From positions 1-8,836 of the forward strand of contig JBLHKS010000272.1 of NCBI GenBank assembly GCA_047620505.1: DNA of 8,836 nucleotides. The letters run 5' to 3'. Shown here piece by piece: positions 1 to 7,640 of the stretch. The translations under genes were made by a program, and so were the position numbers. How positions within the stretch are numbered: the first letter of the stretch is position 1; the number at the start of each line of letters is the position of its first letter. The notes beneath the pieces are model-generated. The model did not search any database. It was not told the origin of the DNA and saw only the letters and a list, made by a program, of their open reading frames with translations. Origin of the DNA: JBLHKS01 sp047620505 (GTDB lineage Bacteria > Verrucomicrobiota > Verrucomicrobiia > Verrucomicrobiales > DEV007).

Positions 1-190
1 AGCCCAGGCTGAGCACGCGATTGGCTACCAGCGCTGGTATCTCGAACACATGTTCGCCATCGCGCCTGCTGGTGCTTATGTCGGTCAGTGGCTGCAGAGC
101 TTCAAAGAGTTCCCGCCGCGCCAAAAGCCCGGAAGTTTCAACCTTGACCGCGTGATGGAGGCGGTCACCAAAAACACAGGCAACAAGTAA
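1..190 (+). CDS. Arylsulfatase, C-terminal fragment (5' end outside window)
   Basis: The reading frame is open from the window edge (first full codon at 2) to TAA at 188-190, giving 62 residues. The end of the fragment, with YLEHMFAIAPAGAYVGQWL followed by FKEFPPRQKPGSFNLDRVM, resembles the C-terminal tail I associate with bacterial arylsulfatases of the alkaline-phosphatase superfamily. These enzymes hydrolyse sulfate esters using a formylglycine made from a Cys or Ser. The catalytic motif (CxPxR type) lies upstream and cannot be seen, so the Cys/Ser type is unknown. An FGE gene 82 bases downstream supports a sulfatase of the Cys type. A hairpin separates the two genes. The family call rests on a short tail and on context. 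Confidence 0.72.
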   Translation, partial: AQAEHAIGYQRWYLEHMFAIAPAGAYVGQWLQSFKEFPPRQKPGSFNLDRVMEAVTKNTGNK

Positions 191-208
191 AGATTCAGCT
201 GCGAACGA

Positions 209-238
209 CGCGAGCCGCCCAGCAACGGGCGGCTCGCG
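209..238 (+). terminator. Perfect 12-bp hairpin between sulfatase and FGE genes; probable weak terminator or mRNA-stabilising stem
   Basis: The arms CGCGAGCCGCCC (209-220) and GGGCGGCTCGCG (227-238) are exactly complementary around a 6-base loop, AGCAAC. The stem begins 18 bases after the sulfatase stop. A T5 run follows only at 248-252, nine bases past the stem, so this is not a textbook intrinsic terminator. It could end sulfatase transcripts partially, or protect the 3' end of the sulfatase mRNA while allowing some read-through into the FGE operon. The hairpin is seen directly; its role is inferred. Confidence 0.6.
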
Positions 239-268
239 AATTCACCGTTTTTCTGGATTATTGAGTAG

Positions 269-274
269 TATAAT
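269..274 (+). promoter_or_regulatory. TATAAT hexamer overlapping the FGE start; possible -10 element
   Basis: A perfect consensus -10 hexamer lies in the only AT-rich stretch of the region (about 239-290), just after the hairpin. No convincing -35 hexamer is seen 16-18 bases upstream, where the sequence is T-rich, and there is no TG extension. If it is used, transcription would start near 281, downstream of the ATG at 273. Translation would then have to begin further in, for example at the in-frame GTG at 333. A chance match is quite possible. Confidence 0.25.
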
Positions 275-1363
275 GAATCTGATTTCAGCTTTCTGCCGAT
301 CTCCCCGTTCGCTCGAAAACCATGCCAACAAAGTGTTGGCGGGTTTCTTCCTTGCTGCAGCGACATTGGGTGGGGCAGCTGCAGAGGGGGCTGAATCTCC
401 TGGCGGAATGGTATGGATCCCAGGCGGGAGTTTCACCATGGGATCACCAGATTCGGACAAGCTGTCACATGGTGTGGAGAAGCCCGCCCATCCGGTGAAA
501 CTAAGCGGATTTTGGATGGACGCAACGGAGGTGACCAACTCCGAGTTCGCGAAGTTCGTCGAAGCTACTTGCTACGTCACCTTAGCGGAGAAAGATATGG
601 ATTGGGAGGAACTCAAGAAGCAGGTGCCCCCCGGGACGCCGAAACCTCCCGACGAGCAGTTGAAGGCAGGCTCGATGGTTTTCACTCCCCCTGAGAACGC
701 CGTCCCTCTCAACAACATTCGTGGCTGGTGGTCGTGGGTCACAGGCGCCAACTGGCGGCACCCGGAAGGCCCGGAGAGCGATATCAAAGATCGGGCAGAT
801 CACCCGGTGGTCCAAGTTTCATGGGTGGATGCGACGGCCTACGCGAAGTGGGCTGGAAAGCGACTCCCCACCGAAGCCGAATGGGAGTCGGCCGCTCGCG
901 GCGGCTTAAAATCGGCGACGTTCACCTGGGGCGACGAGCCGCTTTCCGACGAGAAACCGCAAGCCAACATTTGGCAGGGCGACTTCCCTCACAAGAATTC
1001 CAAAGCCGATGGCCACGTCCGCACGGCTCCCGTGAAGTCCTATCCCAAAAATGGCTACGGACTCTACGACATGTCTGGCAACGTTTGGGAGTGGTGTGCT
1101 GACTGGTGGCGCGTCGATCTCTACCGCCATCGCGTTGGCAAAGGCGATCCCGTGATCGATCCAGACGGACCACCGAATCACTTCGATCCGCGGCATCCGC
1201 ATGAGAAACAGCGCGTCACCCGTGGCGGCTCGTTCCTGTGCCATGATTGTTACTGCGCCGCCTACCGTCCTGCTGGTCGGCGCGGCACCGCGTTCGATAC
1301 CGGAATGTCCCACATCGGATTTCGCTGTGCGAAGGACAAAACCATCAAAGAAAAAGCCGACAA

Positions 1364-1367
<4 letters not shown>
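273..1367 (+). CDS. Exported formylglycine-generating enzyme (FGE/SUMF1 family), sulfatase maturase
   Basis: This 364-residue protein matches the FGE-sulfatase domain over its length: MVWIPGGSFTMGS near residues 46-58, GANWRHPEGP at 158-167, HPVVQVSWVDA at 177-187, KRLPTEAEWESAARGG at 196-211, DMSGNVWEWCADWW at 266-279 and RVTRGGSFLCH from 314. Family knowledge: aerobic FGE uses a cysteine pair (336 and 341 in the human enzyme) with copper and O2 to turn a sulfatase Cys into formylglycine. Here Cys323 and Cys328 keep the same spacing, and Ser320 keeps its place too, so this looks catalytic. An extra Cys326 lies between them. Residues 20-37 are hydrophobic and Ala-rich, like a signal peptide. 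ATG 273 is preferred over TTG 261 because the GAG at 263-265 is a weak ribosome site at a usable distance. GTG 333 is a further alternative. The stop overlaps the next start (ATGA). Confidence 0.93.
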
Positions 1368-2328
<961 letters not shown>

Positions 2329-2332
<4 letters not shown>

Positions 2333-3267
2333 TGGACGAGCGAGTATTCACCAGCCTGCCGGCACTCAACCGCCTCCAGCACAAGGCGCGTGGCTTTTCG
2401 TTTCTGCCGCGCCAGCCAATGCACAGCCTGCTCGCTGGAAAACACGCGTCGAAACTGCGCGGACGAGGTCTGAATTTCGAGGAACTGCGCAACTACCTGC
2501 CCGGCGACGATGTCCGCACGATGGACTGGAAGGCGACCCTGCGGACGCGCAAACCGATCGTGCGCGCCTATTCGGAAGAACGCGACCGCCCGGCCTACAT
2601 CGTGGTCGATCAGCGGCGCAGCATGTTCTTTGGCAGCGAGTTCAAAATGAAATCGGTGATCGCTGCGGAGCTGGCAGCGGTGGCTGCCTGGCGCTGTCTG
2701 GATCAGGGCGATCGTGTTGGCGCGATCGTGTTCAACGACGACGACTTCACTGAGATCCGGCCGCAGCGCAGCCGCAAAACCGTGCAGCAGATCCTCGGTG
2801 AGATCGTTCGCCAGAATCATCGGCTCGAATCCCAAGCCACTTCGCCACCGAACGCACAAATGCTGAATCGCGTGCTCGAACATGTCTCGCGCATCGCCCG
2901 GCACGACTGTCTCGTCACTGTGATCACGGACATGCTCGGCGCTGGCCCCGAATCGCGCCGTCACATGACGAAGTTGGCGCGCCACAACGACGTGATCGTG
3001 GGCTTTGTCTACGACCCGATGGAAAAACAACTGCCCCGCAGAGGCAGGATGGTGTTCTCCAAAGGCGACTCCCAACTCGAGATCGATACTGCCGATCAGA
3101 AGCTGCGCGAAGGCTATGAAACCGTGTTCGGCGATCGCCTCGCCCGAGCGCGAAAGGTTCTCCTGCAACGCGCCGTGCCACTCGTCCCGATCAGCACGGC
3201 GGAGGATCCCGTGAAACAAATCCAATCCCAGCTCGGCTATGCGCGATCCGCGCGGCGCGCCTCCTGA
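2329..3267 (+). CDS. DUF58 protein with VWA-like fold, MoxR partner
   Basis: This 312-residue protein has no predicted membrane segment. The DUF58 signature is clear: RGLNFEELRNYLPGDDVRTMDW at about 46-67 (G..F.ELR.Y.PGDD.R..DW), then RTRKPIVRAYSEERDRP. A VWA-like region follows, with strand YIVVDQRRSM (90-99), GDRVGAIVFND (127-137) and CLVTVITDM (194-202). The metal-site line reads D94-Q-R96-R-S98, so the first serine of the usual DxSxS is Arg; this variant may not bind metal. DUF58 genes usually follow moxR, and the products are thought to act together. The start ATG overlaps the moxR stop (ATGA). Because MoxR and this protein are both predicted cytoplasmic, it may link the ATPase to the membrane parts; that is inference. 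Substrate unknown. Confidence 0.9.
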
Positions 3268-3275
3268 AAAAGACG

Positions 3276-3743
3276 ATGCCGCCACATGATCCAACCAGCC
3301 TCGAAAATCTCCATGGCATTGTGGAGCCTGAGGCCGTGTCACTTTGGTGGCCGCTGGCGCCGGGCTGGTGGGTGGCGATCGCGATCGCCTTGGTCGCTTG
3401 CGTGATTGCCGCTTGGCGGGTGAACAGCCAGCGCCGAAAGAATGCGTATCGGCGCGCCGCTCTGGCCGAACTCGAAGCCGGAAACGCGGCAGGATTGCCG
3501 ACTTTGCTGAAACGAGTTGCTCTCAGCGCTTATCCTCGAACCGAGGTGGCAGGTTTGGCGGGTGACGACTGGATCGCTTTTCTCAACCGGGAAGCTCCGG
3601 GGTGCTTTGATGACGCGGCTGCCAAGGAGTTGCTCTGCTTGTCCTACGCTCCGGAATCCGATGGGAAAACATCAGATCGGCTGGCCGATGCGTGTCGGCG
3701 CTGGATCGCAGATCACCAGCCAAGGAAGGAGGCCGCGGCGTGA
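3276..3743 (+). CDS. DUF4381 membrane protein of the Bat-type operon
   Basis: This 155-residue protein has one membrane segment at about residues 31-48, preceded by SLENLHGIVEPEAVSLWWPL and APGWW, the hallmark N-terminus of DUF4381. After the segment comes a basic stretch (RVNSQRRKNAYRR, about 48-60), which by the positive-inside rule puts the C-terminal helical part (about 60-147) in the cytoplasm. That part includes LLKRVALSAYPR, VAGLAGDDWIAFLNREAP and LLCLSYAPE, all typical of the family. It starts 8 bases after the DUF58 stop with only a weak purine-rich upstream site, and ends in a GTGA overlap with the next gene. It belongs to MoxR-VWA clusters, where its role is unknown; bridging DUF58/MoxR to the membrane VWA proteins is plausible. 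Its tail resembles that of the BatD-like protein in this operon. Confidence 0.85.
   Translation: MPPHDPTSLENLHGIVEPEAVSLWWPLAPGWWVAIAIALVACVIAAWRVNSQRRKNAYRRAALAELEAGNAAGLPTLLKRVALSAYPRTEVAGLAGDDWIAFLNREAPGCFDDAAAKELLCLSYAPESDGKTSDRLADACRRWIADHQPRKEAAA
3726..3732 (+). promoter_or_regulatory. Strong Shine-Dalgarno deciding the GTG start at 3740
   Basis: AAGGAGG lies 7 bases before GTG 3740. It falls inside the last codons of the DUF4381 gene, encoding the K-E-A of its end. It supports GTG 3740 rather than the upstream in-frame ATG at 3692, which is buried in DUF4381 coding sequence. Confidence 0.85.
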
Positions 3744-4756
3744 TCTCGTTCAGCTATCCCTGGCTTCTGATTCTCGCCGTTCTCCCTTGGTTGATGCGGC
3801 GATTCTTGCCCGCGCACCGTGAGGGACAGCCGTCGCTGCGCGCTCCATTTGTTCCGACTCTGGAGAACTTGTCCGGCCGGGATGCCTCCGAGGGAAGCGT
3901 GGTTCCGCAGGCGACCAAGGTTCAACAAACGCTGACGGTTCTTGCGTGGTTGCTGATCGTTGCGGCACTGGCGAGACCGCAGTGGATCGGCGAGACGCAG
4001 AGCAAGACGATCGCTTCGCGTGACCTGTTGCTTGCGGTCGATTTGTCCACCTCGATGGAGAAAAAGGATTTTCTGGCGCCGGGCGGGGAGGAGATCGACC
4101 GGCTCTCCGCCGTCAAGCTGGTGCTCGACGAGTTTCTGACCCGCCGCGAAGGTGACCGTGTCGGCTTGATTCTGTTCGGCAGCGCCGCCTTTGTGCAGAC
4201 GCCGTTCACCGAGGACATCGAGGCTTGCCGGACGCTGCTCGACGAGGCGCAGATCGGGATGGCGGGCGCGAAAACGATGATCGGCGACGCGATCGGTCTC
4301 GGGATTTCCGTGTTTGAGAAAAGCGATCTGCAGGAGCGCGCGATGATCCTCCTCACGGACGGCAACGACAGCGGCAGCAATGTTCCGCCGGTGAACGCCG
4401 CGCGCATCGCGGCCGATTACGACATCACCATTCACGCCATCGCGGTGGGTTCGCCCGAAGCCACCGGCAACGACGCGATCGATGAGGAAGCGCTCAATGA
4501 AATCGCATCGATCACTGGCGGTGGATTCTACCGGGCCTCGAGCCGTGAGGAGCTCGAGCAGATCTACGCCCGCATCGATGCCCTGAAGTCGCGCGATGCC
4601 GAAGTCCTGACCCACCGACCGACGTCTGAATTGTTTTTCTGGCCGCTCGGCGCGGCGCTGATTCTGGTGCTCGGCTTCCACCTTCTGATGGCCGCGCGCG
4701 TGTTGACGCCTGCGGTCGCTGCTCCCGAACCTGAACTAGAGGGGGCGCGGTCATGA
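3740..4756 (+). CDS. batA: BatA-like VWA membrane protein with intact MIDAS
   Basis: This 338-residue protein has two membrane segments near the N-terminus (about 6-18 and 64-79), a VWA domain (about 95-285) and a third segment (about 298-318). The arginines at 20-21 between the first two segments suggest a cytoplasmic loop, which places the VWA domain in the periplasm. The metal-ion-dependent adhesion site is complete: DLSTS at 101-105, Thr179 in KTMIGDA, and LLTDGND with Asp207. Other VWA landmarks are GDRVGLILFGSAAFVQTPFTED at 138-159 and IHAIAVGS at 231-238. This fits BatA of the Bacteroides aerotolerance (Bat) set. The GTG start is fixed by AAGGAGG 7 bases upstream and lies in a GTGA overlap; the end overlaps the next gene by ATGA. 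Among the three VWA-like proteins here it is the only one with a canonical metal site. Confidence 0.92.
   Translation: MISFSYPWLLILAVLPWLMRRFLPAHREGQPSLRAPFVPTLENLSGRDASEGSVVPQATKVQQTLTVLAWLLIVAALARPQWIGETQSKTIASRDLLLAVDLSTSMEKKDFLAPGGEEIDRLSAVKLVLDEFLTRREGDRVGLILFGSAAFVQTPFTEDIEACRTLLDEAQIGMAGAKTMIGDAIGLGISVFEKSDLQERAMILLTDGNDSGSNVPPVNAARIAADYDITIHAIAVGSPEATGNDAIDEEALNEIASITGGGFYRASSREELEQIYARIDALKSRDAEVLTHRPTSELFFWPLGAALILVLGFHLLMAARVLTPAVAAPEPELEGARS
4739..4745 (+). promoter_or_regulatory. Ribosome binding site for the batB/batC fusion
   Basis: GAGGGGG lies 7 bases before ATG 4753, inside the last codons of the batA-like gene. It supports the ATG in the ATGA overlap. Confidence 0.6.
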
Positions 4757-6348
4757 GCTTCCATTTTATTCGACCATGGTGGTTGCTCGCGCTGATTCCC
4801 ATCGCGTTGATCTTGTTTGCGCTGGTGCGACAAAAAGATTCCCGCCGGGCCTGGCGGGGAGTCGTCGCCGACCACTTGCTGCCATTCCTTGTTTCAGAAT
4901 CATCGTCCGCGAGCAAAGGCTTGCGTCCGCATTTGCTTTTGGGAGCCGTGCTAGCGCTGGTATCGATCGCCCTGGCCGGTCCTGCTTGGAATCGCGAACC
5001 AGCGCCGTTCGCCGATGACACCGCCGCGCTGGTGATCGCCATCGAGGTCTCGCCGACGATGCTTGCCCAGGATGTGCAGCCATCGCGCCTGGCGCGGGCG
5101 ACGCAGAAAATCCGCGATCTCCTCGAACGCCGCCAGGGCTCTGCGACGGCTCTAGTCGCCTACTCGGGAAGCGCGCATTTGGTGATGCCGCTTACCAAGG
5201 ACGGTGATCTGATCGCGCAATTCGCCGCCGAACTCGATCCCGGGATCATGCCGGTCGAAGGTGACGCCGCCGACGCGGCGATCGCGCTCGCCCAGAAGCA
5301 GCTCTCAGACACTGGTCGCGCGGGATCGGTGTTGCTCATCACGGATGGCATTTCGCCTGGTGTCATCAAGCGCATCCGCGATTCCCAATCCGCGGCGCTT
5401 CCAAAGGTGCACATCTTTGGCATTGGCGCCGGCGTGGATGCCGTCGTGTCGCCAGACAGTCCGCCCGCTCCGCCCCTCGATACGAGCAACCTCGAGGACG
5501 CGGCCGATGCTGGGCGTGGCACGCTCGTTATCATCTCGCCCGATGCGAAGGACATCGATCGCCTGGCAGGGACGGTCGAGACGCAGTTCACCGCGGCGGC
5601 GCTCACCGACGGAGGTCAACGTTGGAAGGATGCCGGCTACTGGCTTACGCCCGTGATTGCGCTGCTCGCCTTGATCTGGTTCCGCCCGGGTTGGTCGGTG
5701 CAATGGAATACCGCGGCGATCGTAGCGGCCTGTCTATTTCTTGGAAGCAACACGAGCCATGCCGGCGACAAACTATTCTCGACCCAGGACCAATCCGCGC
5801 AACGGCTATTCAACTCCGGAGGGTTTTCCAAGGCTGCGGTGTTGTTTACAGAACCGATGCGACAGGGAGTGGCCTGGTTCAAAGCTGGCGATTTCAAACG
5901 CGCCGCCGCCGCCTTCGGTCGGACCGGCACTGCCGAGGGGCTCTACAATCGGGGCAATGCGATGATCATGCTCGGCGAGTACGATGCGGCGATCACGAGT
6001 TACGAGGCGGCTCTCAAGATGCGTGCCGATTGGAAAGAAGCGAAGGCGAATCTGAATCTGGCAAAGCTGCGCCTCGCGCGCTTAATGGATCTCGGTGATG
6101 ACCAAAGCCAGAAGTCGAATAGCCAGGATGAGGGGCCAGATGATATCGTGTTCGACGAACGAACCAAAAAGCAAGCTAATGCTAGCACCGAAGTGATAGC
6201 CGGAGAAGGCCAGGAGCTTAGCGACGCAGCGCTGCGTGCCCAATGGCTGCGCCGCGTCCAGACGAAGCCAGCTGAGTATTTGAAGCTCAAGTTTCTCTAT
6301 CAGCACAAGGTCGCCCAAGCCGAGAGCGGGAAGGAGGTAGCGAAGTGA
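4753..6348 (+). CDS. batB: BatB/BatC-like fusion: VWA domain plus TPR region, membrane protein
   Basis: This 531-residue protein has membrane segments at about 9-25 and 58-76, a VWA domain at about 90-285, two more segments at about 296-310 and 318-332, and a TPR region at about 340-445. The TPR part shows LYNRGNAMIMLGEYDAAITS and YEAALKMRADWKEAKANLNL. A low-complexity acidic linker (about 449-492) follows, then a conserved-looking end, AQWLRRVQTKPAEYLKLKF (497-514). The metal site is degenerate: E98-V-S100-P-T102 replaces DxSxS, though TDG with Asp198 remains. Charges suggest that both the VWA and TPR parts face the periplasm. Family knowledge: Bat operons encode BatB (VWA) and BatC (TPR), separate in some bacteria and fused in others. 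The start overlaps the batA-like stop, and the end overlaps the batD-like start. Bat phenotypes vary by species, so 'aerotolerance' should be read as a family name. Confidence 0.9.
   Translation: MSFHFIRPWWLLALIPIALILFALVRQKDSRRAWRGVVADHLLPFLVSESSSASKGLRPHLLLGAVLALVSIALAGPAWNREPAPFADDTAALVIAIEVSPTMLAQDVQPSRLARATQKIRDLLERRQGSATALVAYSGSAHLVMPLTKDGDLIAQFAAELDPGIMPVEGDAADAAIALAQKQLSDTGRAGSVLLITDGISPGVIKRIRDSQSAALPKVHIFGIGAGVDAVVSPDSPPAPPLDTSNLEDAADAGRGTLVIISPDAKDIDRLAGTVETQFTAAALTDGGQRWKDAGYWLTPVIALLALIWFRPGWSVQWNTAAIVAACLFLGSNTSHAGDKLFSTQDQSAQRLFNSGGFSKAAVLFTEPMRQGVAWFKAGDFKRAAAAFGRTGTAEGLYNRGNAMIMLGEYDAAITSYEAALKMRADWKEAKANLNLAKLRLARLMDLGDDQSQKSNSQDEGPDDIVFDERTKKQANASTEVIAGEGQELSDAALRAQWLRRVQTKPAEYLKLKFLYQHKVAQAESGKEVAK
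6331..6337 (+). promoter_or_regulatory. Strong Shine-Dalgarno deciding the GTG start at 6345
   Basis: AAGGAGG lies 7 bases before GTG 6345 and encodes part of the K-E-V near the end of the upstream protein. The arrangement copies the one before GTG 3740 exactly in motif, spacing and GTGA overlap. Confidence 0.85.
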
Positions 6349-7640
6349 AGACGTTCGTTTCCTTGGCAGCGCTCACCATTTCATTGGTCGCAAGCTCGAT
6401 TGCCGCCGAGCGACTCTACGCCTATACCGACGCCGTTCCGGAAGAGGCAAGCTGGGTCGGCCAACAGGTTATTTTTGCGGTGGTTCTCGCGATGGACGAG
6501 CGTCCACAGGGCTCACCGCGTTTCACTTTCCCGGATGTTCCCGGTGGAATTCTACTCGAGGTCTCCGGCCGCCCTAGTTTCGACAAGGAAGAAAACAACG
6601 GCATCGAGTACAATACGTGGCGTTACGATTTTGCCTTCTACCCGCAACGTCCCGGCATCCACACCATCCCTCCGATCGGCATGCGCGCCTCTTTGCCCTT
6701 GGGCGACGGCACCTACCAATCGTTCACGACGTCGACGGTGGAGTTCAAGCACAGCTCCAAAACTCCCAAGGGGGCTGAAGCGCTCGCGTCTTTCATCTCG
6801 ACGGCGAAATTCGATGCCACCGAAACATGGGATCCCGAAGACGCTAAACCACGTGTCGGCGATGCGATCACGCGCACGATTTCGCGAACTGCGGATGACA
6901 TCCTCGGCCTCGGGTTTCCGCCGCTCGGCTTGATGGAGATCGACGGGGTGGGCATCTACCCGGAATCGCCTGAGATCAAAGATCAGGCTTATCGCGGAGA
7001 GATCTCTGGCGAGCGCATCGAGAAAGTCGTCTACACCTTCGACCGCGAAGGCTCGGTCACGATTCCAGGGCACGTGATTCCATGGTTTGATCTGGCCGAT
7101 CAGCAGATGAAATATGTGCGTTTCCCGGCGCGCACATTCGACGTTGCTCCAAATCCCGCGCTGCTGAACAACACGGAAACCGCCCATGCGTCGTCGAAGT
7201 CGTTCCCGTGGGGATGGTTGCTCGGCATCGTTGCCGCATTGGCCGGCCTGGCATTCATAAGCCAACGCTTCCTCGTCCCTGCGCTAACTTTGCGCAAAAA
7301 GCGCTACGCAGCCTCCGAATCTGCAGTATTCAAACGCCTTCTGGGTGCGTGTCGAGATGGAGACGCGGCGGCCACATCGGTTGCGCTGCGCGAGTGGTTG
7401 CGTCGCCTGCAGATCCCGTCAGAGCGCCTCCTTGCCGACGCGGATGACCCGATCCTCTCGGAACAAATCACGCACCTGAACCGAGGTCTCTATGCGCCGT
7501 CCAAGGACAGTTCTTGGGACCCGGACACGTTCGCTCAGGCGCTCGTGCGGGCACGAAAAAAACTCACCCATCGTCGGCGTCGCCAGGCATCGACGCACCA
7601 ATCTCTGAATCCTCTAAACCCGACCTACCAAAAATCATGA
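6345..7640 (+). CDS. batD: BatD-like protein
   Basis: This 431-residue protein starts with a signal peptide (MKTFVSLAALTISLVASSIA, likely cut near 21). A large periplasmic beta-rich part (about 22-285) follows, then one membrane segment (about 288-308) and a basic cytoplasmic helical tail (about 315-410). Typical BatD features are an early VGQQVIFAVVL strand (38-48), YDFAFYPQRPGIHTIPPIGM (94-113), and a second similar repeat with VVYTFDREGSVTIPGHVIPWFD (228-249) just before the membrane. Position after the VWA and VWA-TPR genes supports BatD. It may scaffold the periplasmic VWA/TPR parts; its exact role is unknown. The GTG start is set by AAGGAGG 7 bases upstream. The last 25 or so residues are basic and then Ser/Asn/Pro-rich, with no recognisable domain. 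The stop overlaps the DUF3604 start (ATGA). Confidence 0.87.
   Translation: MKTFVSLAALTISLVASSIAAERLYAYTDAVPEEASWVGQQVIFAVVLAMDERPQGSPRFTFPDVPGGILLEVSGRPSFDKEENNGIEYNTWRYDFAFYPQRPGIHTIPPIGMRASLPLGDGTYQSFTTSTVEFKHSSKTPKGAEALASFISTAKFDATETWDPEDAKPRVGDAITRTISRTADDILGLGFPPLGLMEIDGVGIYPESPEIKDQAYRGEISGERIEKVVYTFDREGSVTIPGHVIPWFDLADQQMKYVRFPARTFDVAPNPALLNNTETAHASSKSFPWGWLLGIVAALAGLAFISQRFLVPALTLRKKRYAASESAVFKRLLGACRDGDAAATSVALREWLRRLQIPSERLLADADDPILSEQITHLNRGLYAPSKDSSWDPDTFAQALVRARKKLTHRRRRQASTHQSLNPLNPTYQKS

Noticed and set aside
261..272. TTG start for FGE at 261
   Set aside because: GGA at 255-257 lies too close to TTG to serve as its ribosome site; ATG 273 adds a better codon at a better distance. 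It is not excluded.
1247..1363. In-frame upstream extension of the moxR-like gene
   Set aside because: It lies wholly inside the FGE gene across its catalytic cysteine region. ATG 1364 in the ATGA overlap gives a normal MoxR N-terminus.
3260..3266. CCTCCTG just before the DUF4381 start, complementary to Shine-Dalgarno sequence
   Set aside because: It could pair with an AAGGAGG but the nearest one is over 450 bases away, and the bases are ordinary codons at the end of DUF58.
3713..4681. 322-codon minus-strand open frame opposite the batA-like gene
   Set aside because: Shadow of a VWA gene with an intact MIDAS; the translation is rich in Arg/His and lacks domain features.
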